In this document: one piece after another, positions 17,972 through 25,867 of the stretch
How positions within the stretch are numbered: position 1 is the stretch's first letter
Layout: each line of letters opens with the position of its first letter
Assembly (NCBI RefSeq): GCF_014650675.1
Contig: NZ_BMVK01000022.1
Coordinates: forward strand, 62,001-126,000
Source: Streptomyces anulatus
Lineage (GTDB): Bacteria; Actinomycetota; Actinomycetes; Streptomycetales; Streptomycetaceae
DNA: 64,000 bases
Direction of reading: 5' to 3'
Notes under the pieces: model-generated
Told to the model about the DNA's origin: nothing
Database searches by the model: none
What the model saw: the letters and a program-made list of their open reading frames with translations, nothing else
Program-made: the position numbers and the translations under genes

Positions 17972-18937
17972 TTACCGGGGAGCGCCGACCAGTTTGGAAT
18001 CAGGGGAAACGGCATACCAGGTGCCGCCGACACCCTGCCCGTTGGTGTCGCCGGGCTTGGCGTCGCCGGCGAAGGTGTAGATGGGCCAGCAGTCGATGGT
18101 CTGCTGCTTGACCCCGTCGGGGCGGTCGAAGGTGACGAATCCCTTCGTCGTCACACCATCCACCGCATTTTTGGCCATCGGGGCCACTACCGGCCACTTC
18201 TTGAGGCAGTCGCCCGTGCACGCGGTCTTCATCGGCCAGGCCGAGTCCTTGGTGAAGCGGTAAACCGTCATACCCCGGCCGTCCACCACGATGTCGCCGA
18301 GTTCCGGGTCCTTCCGGACCGAAAGCCCCGCGGGGTCGGCCGGTTCGCTCACGCCCGCGCCGTCGGCGTTCTTCGCCGCCTTCTTCCCATCAGGGGCCGC
18401 GGCGAACCAGGTGCCGCCGACACCCTGCCCGTTGACCTGGCCCGGGGCCGTGTCCTTCGCGTACCGGTACATCGGCCAGCCGTCGACGGTGAGTTGGCTG
18501 GTGCCGTCGGCGCGGGTGACCTCTCCGAGCAGCTCGGGGCCGGTGCCGGCCGCGGCGGTGGCGTTGCCCGCGGAGACGACCGGCCAGGTCGCCGCGCACG
18601 CCCCGTCGCAGGTCGACTTCGGCGGGTTGGCGGTGTCCTTGTCGAACCGGTAGAGCGTGAATCCCTCACTGTCGGTGAGGACCTTCCCGAGCTTCTTGCT
18701 CTCCTGGACGGCGAGTTGACCGGCCTCCTTCGGCTCCGCCGCATCCGTGTCGGCCCCCGATCCGTATCCCCCGCCGGCCGATCCGTACCCGCTGTCGGCG
18801 GGCTGCTGGGCCGGGGCGGCGTTGCCCACGGCCTGGCCGCGCGGCGATGCGTCGCCCTGCTCCTGACCGCACGCCGTCGTGAGCGTCAGCAGAGCCGCGG
18901 CGGCGACCGCGAGCGAGGCGTTGCGCCAGGTGTTCAT
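17972..18937 (-). CDS. SCO0930-family lipoprotein with duplicated secreted repeat
   Basis: This 321-residue secreted lipoprotein has a signal peptide ending in TTAC, giving lipidated Cys23. A Gly/Ser/Tyr-rich linker to about residue 70 leads into two copies of the COG4315-type secreted repeat (about 85-180 and 205-315). Each copy carries TLYRFDKDT or TVYRFTKDS, a Cys pair (CDGACAATWPVV, CTGDCLKKWPVV) and NGQGVGGTW. The Cys pairs may bind a metal or form disulfides. The function is unknown. Homologs lie beside envelope genes in Streptomyces. The two repeats share 27 identical bases, so the duplication is recent or still being homogenised. Confidence 0.88.
   Translation of the reverse strand: MNTWRNASLAVAAAALLTLTTACGQEQGDASPRGQAVGNAAPAQQPADSGYGSAGGGYGSGADTDAAEPKEAGQLAVQESKKLGKVLTDSEGFTLYRFDKDTANPPKSTCDGACAATWPVVSAGNATAAAGTGPELLGEVTRADGTSQLTVDGWPMYRYAKDTAPGQVNGQGVGGTWFAAAPDGKKAAKNADGAGVSEPADPAGLSVRKDPELGDIVVDGRGMTVYRFTKDSAWPMKTACTGDCLKKWPVVAPMAKNAVDGVTTKGFVTFDRPDGVKQQTIDCWPIYTFAGDAKPGDTNGQGVGGTWYAVSPDSKLVGAPR
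18018..18434 (-). repeat. Internal duplication in the lipoprotein gene
   Basis: An identical 27-bp stretch occurs at 18018-18044 and 18408-18434, encoding the NGQGVGGTW end of each protein repeat. It could support unequal recombination that changes repeat number. Confidence 0.7.
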
Positions 18938-19154
18938 GTCGACTCCCGTGGTGCTTCGTCGTACCGCTTCCGATGCCGGCGCGGGACCGCGCCGTTCCTG
19001 GCCCTAGGTACGGGGCGCCGACGGGGTCGTGTTCAAAGGAAGGCCGAGAAGAATGCGGCGGTGCATCGTCCACCGGACAAACACGAATGGCCCATTAACC
19101 GCACGATCAGGCGAATCACCGGCAGGTATCGCGTGTTCCCCGGCAGCGTGGATC

Positions 19155-19718
19155 ATGCTCGCGGACGTGTACGGATCACGCATCGCGCGACTCACGACGG
19201 TCGCCGCACTTCTCTGGCTGACAGCCGTACCGCTGCCCGCCACCGCCGACAGCTGCGCGGTGGCCACGATCGGGCAGGGAGACGGCAGTTCGTCGGTCGC
19301 CGTGGCGGGCGACGGGGACTGTGTCGCGGTCTCCGAGCCACCACCACCGCCACCACCGAAGCCGCCACCCCCACCGCCTCCTCCTCCGCCGCCGCCCCCG
19401 CCGCCTCCTCCCCCACCGCCACCTCCGCCGCCCCCACCTCCACCACCGCCGGTGATCGCGGAACCGCCGCCGCCACCACCTCCTCCACCGCCGCCTCCCC
19501 CGCCACCGGCGCCCGCCCCGCCGCCGAAGCCCTCGCCCGCACCGAAGCCCCCGGAGCGCACCGAGCCGCCGCGACCCCGGCCCGTCGCGTTGCCGACGTA
19601 CCGCAAACCGACCCGCAAACAGCCGAGGAGCGGGCCGTCGCTGGTGTCCCTGACTCTGCTCATCACCGCCCCGGCGGTGTTCGCCGTTGCCGTGCTGCGA
19701 CCGCGATCGTCCCGCTGA
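19155..19718 (+). CDS. Secreted/membrane polyproline protein
   Basis: This protein of about 187 residues has a signal peptide (LTTVAALLWLTAVPLPATA). A small domain follows with two cysteines (ADSCAV and GDGDC), then an almost unbroken proline tract (about residues 65-130, interrupted by single Lys and by VIAE) and a Pro/Lys/Arg stretch. A C-terminal membrane helix (SLVSLTLLITAPAVFAVAVL) ends in RPRSSR. The layout suggests a rigid rod spanning the wall between membrane and surface. ATG 19155 gives the best signal peptide, but the Shine-Dalgarno site is poor, so a nearby start is possible. The DUF4239 gene follows after 13 bp. No family function is known to me. Confidence 0.65.
   Translation: MLADVYGSRIARLTTVAALLWLTAVPLPATADSCAVATIGQGDGSSSVAVAGDGDCVAVSEPPPPPPPKPPPPPPPPPPPPPPPPPPPPPPPPPPPPPPVIAEPPPPPPPPPPPPPPPAPAPPPKPSPAPKPPERTEPPRPRPVALPTYRKPTRKQPRSGPSLVSLTLLITAPAVFAVAVLRPRSSR
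19340..19545. repeat. CCN low-complexity tract encoding polyproline
   Basis: About 65 consecutive CCN triplets use mixed third bases, interrupted near 19455. The varied codons argue for selection on the protein (polyproline) rather than recent slippage. Translation should need EF-P. Confidence 0.85.
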
Positions 19719-19731
19719 CCAGGAGAGATGC

Positions 19732-20496
19732 ATGTCCGAATGGCTCGTACTGAGCATTGCCATGGCGTCCGCCTGCGCGGTCGTCCTCACCATCGCCGTC
19801 CTGAACAACCGGCGGATCGGGGATGACGACGATCCGTCCGAGACGCCCGACGTCATCGAGTACATGACGATGATGATCGGCGTGGTCTACGCGATCGTCC
19901 TGGGGCTGGCCATCGCCGGGGTCTGGGAGGGACGCAGCGCCGCCCAGGAGTCCGTACGCATCGAGGCGCAGGCGCTGCACGAGGTGCAGGCGCGGGCCTC
20001 CGTCTATCCGGCGGAGGTCCGCGACCGCATCCGGGCGGACGTCGACGCCTATGTCAGTCATGTGGTGCACGACGAGTGGAAGGCGATGTCCGAACACAAC
20101 GCCCTCACCGAGCGCGGCACACAGTTGCTGGACAAGGTCCGGGCGGACGTCACCGACTACGCGCCCCGGACCGATCACGAGGGGCAGGCCTACCAGCCGC
20201 TGGTCGACCAGGTGGCGGCGGCGGACGACGCCCGCAGCTCACGTGGGCAGAACGCGGGGGCGACGATGCCGGGGGTGGTCTGGTTCGGGCTGATCATCGG
20301 GGCGCTGGTGACCGTGGGGCTGATCTTCACCCTCCAGATCCGCAGAACGTTCCGCGAACTGCTCCTGGCGGGCCTGTTCAGCGCGCTGATCGCCTTCCTG
20401 CTCTTCCTGATCTGGGACTTCGACGCGCCCTTCGGCCGGGGCATCTCGGCCACCGCGGACCCGTTCCTCGACATGTTCCCGGGGGCCGCCCGCTGA
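19732..20496 (+). CDS. DUF4239 (bestrophin-like) membrane protein
   Basis: This 254-residue membrane protein has helices near residues 4-24, 48-68, 182-203 and 212-235 enclosing a soluble helical loop (about 70-175, ESVRIEAQALHEVQARAS). The arrangement and sequence fit the DUF4239/bestrophin-like family, whose function is not established. ATG 19732 has AGGAGAG directly upstream, which excludes the in-frame upstream opening. It is 13 bp behind the polyproline protein and probably cotranscribed with it, hinting at a common envelope role. Confidence 0.82.
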   Translation: MSEWLVLSIAMASACAVVLTIAVLNNRRIGDDDDPSETPDVIEYMTMMIGVVYAIVLGLAIAGVWEGRSAAQESVRIEAQALHEVQARASVYPAEVRDRIRADVDAYVSHVVHDEWKAMSEHNALTERGTQLLDKVRADVTDYAPRTDHEGQAYQPLVDQVAAADDARSSRGQNAGATMPGVVWFGLIIGALVTVGLIFTLQIRRTFRELLLAGLFSALIAFLLFLIWDFDAPFGRGISATADPFLDMFPGAAR

Positions 20497-20680
20497 ATCC
20501 GCGCCCCCGGCCCCGTGAGCCGGTCGGTGAGCCGGTCGGGGGACACCGCTGACCCATTCGCCGGACCCCGATCGCGTGCCGGGAGGACCGCTCCTAGCGT
20601 GTCGGGCATCGAGGTGCATTTTTCCTGCTATGTGGAAATTGGTTCCGCAGCTGCCCCTCGGGGAACCCGGAGGATCCACC

Positions 20681-21238
20681 ATGCGCGCGATACGTGTCGC
20701 ACCGCTCGCCCTGCTCGGCGCCAGTGCCCTGACGCTGCTGGCCCCGTCCGCCGCCCACGCCGCGCCGGACGGGGCGACCAGCACGTTCAATCCGACGATC
20801 ACCCCGTCGGTCATCGCACCGGGCGGCCGGGTCACCCTCGGCGCCGGCGGCTGCACGGGCGAGACGACCGTCACCTCGGGCATCTTCGACACCACCACCA
20901 TCCCGAGCGGCAGTACGACGGCCACCGCCACCATCGACACGGACGCCCGCCGGGGTGCCGTATACGCGGTGACGTTCGCGTGCGGCTCCACCGGCACCTC
21001 ACGGAACGTCAACCTGACGATCACCGGCGGCGCCACGAGCACCCCCACCCCGACGCCCACCACGGTTCCGACCGCCAGCTCGACGGCCCTCGTGCCGGGC
21101 GGCGTGCGCGGCGGCCTCGGCGGAAGCTCCGGCGCCATCGACACGGTGGAGGTGGCTGCCGGAGCGGCTCTGGTGGCCACGGCGGCCGCGGGCGCCCTCT
21201 ACTTCGCGCGCCGCCGCACCGCCGACCGCCGCCACTGA
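20681..21238 (+). CDS. Small secreted protein with GGLGGS-TM-Arg C-terminal anchor (I)
   Basis: This 185-residue protein has a signal peptide cut near AHAAPDG. A single beta-rich domain (about 28-115, PTITPSVIAPGGRVTLGAGGC with a second Cys in VTFACGS) leads to a Thr/Pro linker and a sortase-like tail: GGVRGGLGGSSG, a hydrophobic helix and RRRTADRR. ATG 20681 has GGAGG eight bases upstream. No LPxTG or LAxTG motif occurs. The convergent neighbour has the same tail pattern, and a class F sortase gene lies 900 bp away, so GGLGGS may be the recognition element. That is an inference. Confidence 0.82.
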   Translation: MRAIRVAPLALLGASALTLLAPSAAHAAPDGATSTFNPTITPSVIAPGGRVTLGAGGCTGETTVTSGIFDTTTIPSGSTTATATIDTDARRGAVYAVTFACGSTGTSRNVNLTITGGATSTPTPTPTTVPTASSTALVPGGVRGGLGGSSGAIDTVEVAAGAALVATAAAGALYFARRRTADRRH

Positions 21239-21261
21239 ACGCGAACGTGCGGCGCACGACA

Positions 21262-21296
21262 GTCGCCCCGGGTCCTGATCCAGGACTCGGGGCGAC
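21262..21296. terminator. Bidirectional terminator between the two anchor-protein genes
   Basis: A near-perfect hairpin pairs GTCGCCCCG with CGGGGCGAC and, inside it, GTCCTG with CAGGAC around ATC. It is centred between the convergent stops at 21238 and 21330. Confidence 0.85.
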
Positions 21297-21329
21297 GGGC
21301 GTATCGGGCCGGGCGGGAGGTTCGACGCC

Positions 21330-21812
21330 TTAGAACGCCGCATGGCTCGTCCGCCGGCGCCGGACGAGGAAGACCGCGCCGCCGACGGCCGCCGCGGCCA
21401 CCAGACCGCCACCGACCTGCATCTCCACGGAGCTCGGACCCATCGAGCCGCCGAGCCCGCCCTGCGCGCCGTTGCCGGCGAGCACGGTGAACTTGTGCGT
21501 CGCGATGCGGTCGTTGTCACTGCACTTCACGGAGAGGTGGTACTGACCCGGCGTGGTGTTGTTCCGGACCCGGGCATGGGCGAAGTTGGTGCCGTCGCCC
21601 GGCGAGAGGGTGGTCGTCGGGAACGCGTTCGACCAGACCTTGCCGCCGTGGCCGCAGCCCTGCGCGGTGATCTTGAGCGTGCCGCCCTGGTGGACGGCCT
21701 GAGGGTTGACGGCGACGTTGACCGGGCCGTTGGTGGCGGCGGCCATGGGGGCCGAGAGCCCGACGGCCGCGAAGGCGGTCGCGGTGACCGCGAGAGCGCG
21801 TGAAACACGCAT
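21330..21812 (-). CDS. Small secreted protein with GGLGGS-TM-Arg C-terminal anchor (II)
   Basis: This 160-residue protein has a signal peptide (MRVSRALAVTATAFAAVGLS, cut near AAATNG). One immunoglobulin-like domain follows (VNPQAVHQGGTLKITAQGC, second Cys in LSVKCSD), then the tail GAQGGLGGSMG, a hydrophobic helix and RRRRTSHAAF. ATG 21812 has GGAGG ten bases upstream. It parallels the neighbouring 20681-21238 product in size, domain and anchor although sequence identity is low. Placement beside a class F sortase suggests wall attachment. Without sortase action it would simply stay membrane-anchored. Confidence 0.82.
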   Translation of the reverse strand: MRVSRALAVTATAFAAVGLSAPMAAATNGPVNVAVNPQAVHQGGTLKITAQGCGHGGKVWSNAFPTTTLSPGDGTNFAHARVRNNTTPGQYHLSVKCSDNDRIATHKFTVLAGNGAQGGLGGSMGPSSVEMQVGGGLVAAAAVGGAVFLVRRRRTSHAAF

Positions 21813-22139
21813 CGTGTGAACCTCCAGCGGGAAACGCCCCCGGGGGCTTTTCCCCCGGGCTTGATCGACGAGAACGTCTCCCATGACGAACACTCACCAG
21901 CGAGCCGACCGCTCGCACTTCGGGGTTGCTCCACCCCGGTGATGCGACACGCCGTACGAAAACCCCCGAACCTGACGGAGTCGCAGGTCACGGACCGTCA
22001 GAACTTTTATCTGCTCATTACTCCGATGGGCAGTCATCCGGCAGGGGGCCCGATCCCGCCGCCACCCGTTCGCCCCTCTCTGATCGCCGCCCGGACGCGG
22101 CGCCCCTAACGTTCACAGCGTCGCGACGAAGGGAGAACC
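21813..22139. other. 327-bp intergenic region before the sortase
   Basis: No convincing gene was found. A hairpin at 21839-21859 (CCCGGGGG/CCCCCGGG, loop of 5) lies in the leader of the minus-strand gene, about 27 bases before its start. A CTGACGG/CCGTCAG inverted repeat spans 21972-22001 with a 16-base spacer. An A/T-rich stretch at 22001-22022 and a -10-like TAACGT near 22107 probably carry the divergent promoters. Confidence 0.5.
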
Positions 22140-22802
22140 ATGGGCCGGGACTACGCTGGCGCCGAGCGGACCAGACGTGTGCCATGGGGTGCGGTCGCCC
22201 TGGTGCTGCTCAGCGGCCTCGCCCTCATGCGCAACGGTACGGAGTTCGGGGAGGCGGGCCCCCCGCAGCCCGCGGCGGCCGCCTCGCTGGACCTGGGCAA
22301 GGACGCCGCGGGGCCGCCGGTGGAGGGCGAGCAGGTGCAGCCGCTGCCGTACGCCCCGGCCTCCCGGGTGAAGGTCCCGTCCATCGACGTGGACGCCCCG
22401 GTCATCGACGTCAACCTGGACGCGAACGGGTGGATCGACGCCCCGCCCGCCGAGGACCCCAACCTCGCCGGCTGGTACCAGAACGGCATCGCCCCCGGCC
22501 AGCGCGGCACCGCCGTGGTCGTCGGCCACGTCGACAACATGTCCGGGCCCGCCGTCTTCTACGGCCTCGGCTCGCTCCAGAAGGGGCACCGGGTCGAGGT
22601 CGCCCGCTATGACGGCCGGGTCGGGATCTTCGAGGTGTACGGGGTGGAGGTCTTCTCCAAGAACGACTTCCCCGGCCCCCGGGTCTACGGCGACACCGGC
22701 CACGCGGAGCTGCGGGTCATCACCTGCGGCGGGGGCTACTCCAAGGCGGGCGGCTACGACGGCAACGTGGTGGTCTTCGCCCGGCTCGTCGACACCCGCT
22801 GA
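22140..22802 (+). CDS. Class F sortase
   Basis: This 220-residue sortase has a single N-terminal membrane helix (residues 16-31) and a Pro/Ala linker. The beta-barrel starts at RVKVPSIDVDAPVIDV. The catalytic histidine is His130 in VVVGHVDN and the nucleophile is Cys196 in LRVITCGGGY. The usual class F sequence after the cysteine has Arg about six residues on (pattern CGGxFDR). Here the corresponding residue appears to be Lys202 (CGGGYSK), which is unusual. ATG 22140 has AAGGGAG upstream. Class F substrates are poorly known; the two adjacent anchor proteins are candidates. Confidence 0.88.
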   Translation: MGRDYAGAERTRRVPWGAVALVLLSGLALMRNGTEFGEAGPPQPAAAASLDLGKDAAGPPVEGEQVQPLPYAPASRVKVPSIDVDAPVIDVNLDANGWIDAPPAEDPNLAGWYQNGIAPGQRGTAVVVGHVDNMSGPAVFYGLGSLQKGHRVEVARYDGRVGIFEVYGVEVFSKNDFPGPRVYGDTGHAELRVITCGGGYSKAGGYDGNVVVFARLVDTR

Positions 22803-22822
22803 CCACCGCGCGCGCCGCGCGG

Positions 22823-22865
22823 CCGCGCCCCCGGCGACCAGAAAGTGAGGTCGCCGGGGGCGCGG
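22823..22865. terminator. Bidirectional terminator after the sortase
   Basis: A 17-bp stem, CCGCGCCCCCGGCGACC against GGTCGCCGGGGGCGCGG with a 9-base loop, lies between the convergent stops at 22802 and 22890. Confidence 0.85.
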
Positions 22866-22889
22866 TCGTGCACGTACGCGCTCCTGGGC

Positions 22890-23741
22890 TCAGAGGCGGT
22901 GCGGCACCGTGATGCGGTAGCCGGAGTCCAGCAGCCGGGGAAGATAGCGCCGCAGGGCCGCGACGCTCTGCGAGCGGTCGCCGCCCGCGTCGTGCGAGAG
23001 GACGACGACGCCGGGCGCCGCTCCGTCCAGCACCCGGCGGACGATCGTGCCGGTGCCCGGCGTTTTCCAGTCGAGCGTGTCCACGGTCCAGGCCATCGGC
23101 TCCATGCCCAACTCGGCCCCGATCTCGAAGGAGTTGCGGTTCCACGCCCCGTAGGGGGCGCGGTACCAGAGCGGCGGGGCCCCGAGCGCCCGGTCCACCA
23201 CCTCGCTGGTGCGTCCCAGTTCGTCGCGGATCGCGGGGCGGGAGAGCTTCGGGATCAGCGGGTGGGACCAGGAGTGGTTGCCCACCACATGCCCGTCGTC
23301 GGCCATCTCGCGCAGCAGGTCCGGGTTGCCGTCGGCCATCTCTCCGCAGACGAAGAACATCGCGCGGACCCGGTGGGCGCGCAGGGTGGCCAGGATGTCC
23401 GGGGTGTAGAGCGGGTCGGGGCCGTCGTCGAAGCTGAGGACCATCGAGTGCCCGATCTCGGGGAGATGCTCGAAGGGCCGGACGCGCACGGGCGGCCTGG
23501 CCGGTCTGAACCGGGGCGGGGTGTCGGCCGTCATGGGTTCGAGCCGGTACGGGGAGGGCCGGCCCCGGACGCTCGCCGGGGGTCCCGCCGCCGCGGCGGG
23601 CGGAGTGCCCGCGGCGCGTGCGGGGCGGCTGGGCGTCGACGCCGGATCGGCGGCGATCAGATGCACGGCGGCGGCGGTTCCGAGGCCGAGGGCGACCCTC
23701 AGCAGGGTGCGGCGCCCGGGTCCGGTGTGATCATGTCTCAT
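22890..23741 (-). CDS. Secreted polysaccharide deacetylase (NodB domain)
   Basis: This 283-residue protein has a Tat-type signal sequence (GRRTLLRVALGLGTAAA) and a Pro/Ala-rich linker to about residue 90. The NodB deacetylase domain follows, with motif 1 LSFDDGPDP (catalytic Asp and metal Asp), motif 2 HSWSHP (HxxxxH metal ligands) and motif 3 RAPYGAWN. Motif 4 is TVDTLDW and motif 5 VLSHD. All key residues are intact, so it should de-N-acetylate chitin, peptidoglycan or a wall glycan outside the cell. ATG 23741 gives MRHDHTGPGRR; the Shine-Dalgarno site is weak. It is divergent from the universal stress gene. Confidence 0.87.
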   Translation of the reverse strand: MRHDHTGPGRRTLLRVALGLGTAAAVHLIAADPASTPSRPARAAGTPPAAAAGPPASVRGRPSPYRLEPMTADTPPRFRPARPPVRVRPFEHLPEIGHSMVLSFDDGPDPLYTPDILATLRAHRVRAMFFVCGEMADGNPDLLREMADDGHVVGNHSWSHPLIPKLSRPAIRDELGRTSEVVDRALGAPPLWYRAPYGAWNRNSFEIGAELGMEPMAWTVDTLDWKTPGTGTIVRRVLDGAAPGVVVLSHDAGGDRSQSVAALRRYLPRLLDSGYRITVPHRL

Positions 23742-23893
23742 GGCCAACTGCTCGCACGGCCGGACGGCCGCTCCGGCCGCCGACACCGGATGCCGACCGT
23801 TTTGTACACGATCGACGCAGTATGTTCATCTCCATCCGGGTCGGCGGGCGGCCCGGAGCCGCCCCACCAGGGCGAGCCGATAGCCTCGGAGCC

Positions 23894-24355
23894 GTGACAG
23901 AGCAGCAGCCTCAGCGGTTCGAACGCGGTACGGACGGCCCCAAGGTGATCGTCGCGGGGCTCGACGGCTCCGATTCATCGATGCGCGCGGCGGCCTACGC
24001 CGCCGGACTGGCCCGTCGGCAGAACGCCATGCTGGCCCTGGTGTACGTCCAGCCGGTCATGACGGCGGGCGCGGCGCTGGGCGTGCCGGTGAGCGACGCC
24101 ACGGGCGAGGTCGCGGAGGATCTGGCCTCCGAGATCCGCGCGGCGACGGAGCGCTTCGGCGACGCGTGGGACCTGCGCTGGGAGTTCCACACCTTCCGGG
24201 GCGACCCGTACAACGGGCTGGTGACGGCGGCCGACGAGCTGAAGGCGGACGCGGTGGTGGTCGGGGCGTCGGAGTCGGCCGGGCACCGCTTCGTCGGTTC
24301 GGTGGCCGTGCGCCTGGTGAAGGCGGGGCGCTGGCCGGTCACCGTGGTGCCGTAG
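23894..24355 (+). CDS. Universal stress protein (UspA family)
   Basis: This 153-residue single-domain Usp has the ATP-binding pattern present: KVIVAGLDGSDSSMRAAAYA at the N-terminus and VVVGASESAGHRFVGSVAVRLV near residues 123-144 (G-2x-G-9x-G-S type). WPVTVVP follows at the end. It is likely an ATP-binding stress protein. GTG 23894 was chosen because the upstream in-frame sequence is Pro/Arg-rich shadow coding. It converges on the CapA gene across a short GGGCCC repeat hairpin at 24378-24391. Confidence 0.85.
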   Translation: MTEQQPQRFERGTDGPKVIVAGLDGSDSSMRAAAYAAGLARRQNAMLALVYVQPVMTAGAALGVPVSDATGEVAEDLASEIRAATERFGDAWDLRWEFHTFRGDPYNGLVTAADELKADAVVVGASESAGHRFVGSVAVRLVKAGRWPVTVVP

Positions 24356-24403
24356 GGCTTCCCGTTCGGATCACGCCGGGCCCGCGGGCCCCGTCACCGA
24401 CCG

Positions 24404-25600
24404 CTACTTCCCCATGCGGAGCCCGTCCTTGTCCGCTCCCCGGCCGAGGACGACGGTGCGGATGCGGTCGCGGACCTCGCGGAGGTGCTCGGCCCCGTCG
24501 TCGAGGGAGGCGTTGAGGTTGACGGCGCGCCCGGTGACGGTGTCGTACCACTGCGGGACGAACTCCGCCTTCTTCACCTTCCAGCGCTCGCCGCTCTTCG
24601 CGGGCGGCGCGAAGGTGAAGCGGCCCATCGAGCTCTGGTTGCCGCGCGGGTCCTGGACGCCCTCGTAGTTGATCATCGCTCCGGCGATCTGGTCGCCCAT
24701 CCCGTAGACGACCCAGGTCCCGTTGACCTTCTCGTACGCCTGCGGCACATGCGCGTGGGTGCCGATGATCAGGTCGATGTCGGGGCGGCCCCCGTCGGCG
24801 GACGCGGTGAGCCGACGGGCCAGCTCCAGCTGGGTCGCGTCGGGCTCGTCCTGCCATTCGGTGCCCCAGTGGGCGGAGAGGACGACGACGTCGGCGCCGG
24901 CCCGCCGGGCCGCCCTGGCCTCCTCGATGATCCGGCCCTCGTCGGTCAGGTTGACCGTCCAGGGCCGGTCGGCGGGCAGCGGGATGCCGTTGGTGCCGTA
25001 GGCGTAGGCGAGGTGGGCGACCTTGGCCGCGCCCTTCCCCGGTCCGGCGGGCAGGATCGTGGGCCGGGCGGCCTCGGCGGCGGTCCGGGCGGAGCCGGCG
25101 TGCCGGATGCCCGCCCCGTCCAGGGCGTCGAGTGTGCGCCGGACGCCGTCGGCCCCGTCGTCGAGGGTGTGGTTGGAGGCGGTGGAGCAGGAATCGAACC
25201 CGGTGGTGCGCAGGGCGGTGGCGACCTCGGGCGGCGACTTGAAGCTCGGGTAGCCCGTGTAGGGGCCGCCCTCCTCGCCGTACACCGTCTCCATGTGGCA
25301 GAACGCCAGGTCCGCGCCGGAGACGACCGGGGCGACGCCCGCCAGCATCGGGGCGAAGTCGTAGCCGGCGCCGCCCGCGTCGACGGCGGCCCGGTCGATC
25401 ACGGAGGAGTGCGGCAGGACGTCGCCCGCGGCGAGAAGCGTGAACGGGCGGGGCCCCTCGGCGTCCTGGCCGCCGGCGCCCCGGGCGGCGGCCGGTCCGC
25501 TCGGCGCGGGGGCCGTGGACTGCTGCCCGGTGCAGCCGGTGGCCGCGGCGAGCAGGAGGGCGATGGCGGCCACGGTGCCCGGTCGGATGCGCTGCGTCAT
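24404..25600 (-). CDS. CapA/PgsA-family lipoprotein (calcineurin-like fold)
   Basis: This 398-residue protein has a signal peptide ending at the lipobox AATGC (Cys23). The CapA domain runs from about residue 50: LLAAGDVLPHSSV, then CSTASNHTLDDGADG, SAHWGTEWQ and IGTHAHVPQ with VVYGMGDQIA. These are the metal-ligand motifs of the metallophosphatase-like fold. CapA relatives act in poly-gamma-glutamate or capsule synthesis, but without capBC genes the role here is open. ATG 25600 has GGAG ten bases upstream. An inverted repeat lies immediately upstream in the leader. Confidence 0.85.
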   Translation of the reverse strand: MTQRIRPGTVAAIALLLAAATGCTGQQSTAPAPSGPAAARGAGGQDAEGPRPFTLLAAGDVLPHSSVIDRAAVDAGGAGYDFAPMLAGVAPVVSGADLAFCHMETVYGEEGGPYTGYPSFKSPPEVATALRTTGFDSCSTASNHTLDDGADGVRRTLDALDGAGIRHAGSARTAAEAARPTILPAGPGKGAAKVAHLAYAYGTNGIPLPADRPWTVNLTDEGRIIEEARAARRAGADVVVLSAHWGTEWQDEPDATQLELARRLTASADGGRPDIDLIIGTHAHVPQAYEKVNGTWVVYGMGDQIAGAMINYEGVQDPRGNQSSMGRFTFAPPAKSGERWKVKKAEFVPQWYDTVTGRAVNLNASLDDGAEHLREVRDRIRTVVLGRGADKDGLRMGK

Positions 25601-25616
25601 CTGCTCGACTCCATGT

Positions 25617-25638
25617 TCGGATGATTACGACCATCCGA
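25617..25638. promoter_or_regulatory. Inverted repeat upstream of the capA-like gene
   Basis: TCGGATG and CATCCGA are separated by 8 bases, 17 bp upstream of ATG 25600, in an unusually A/T-rich intergenic stretch. It could be an operator or a leader hairpin close to the ribosome-binding site. Confidence 0.35.
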
Positions 25639-25867
25639 CTACACATATCTTCATATCGCATAAGCAAGGAGCATTGCCGCATACCTAGCTGAACTGGTCG
25701 TACCGGCCGACCCCGACGGCCCCTCGACCGTTCACCGCACCATTCGCCGCACTGAGCGACCGCTCGTCGCACGCCTCGGCGCACCGCCTGTTCCCGCGCC
25801 GCCGAATGCGTTCGTATACGCCAGTCGGCAACGAGGCCGTCAGGGGCCTCGGCGGGAGAGGGCGTTC

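Noticed and set aside
17808..18080. Plus-strand frame of 90 codons overlapping the lipoprotein 3' end
   Set aside because: No clear ribosome site, mostly antisense to the lipoprotein and without recognisable features.
19004..19666. Poly-glycine open frame on the minus strand
   Set aside because: It is the reverse reading of the CCN polyproline tract; the plus frame has the signal peptide and membrane helix.
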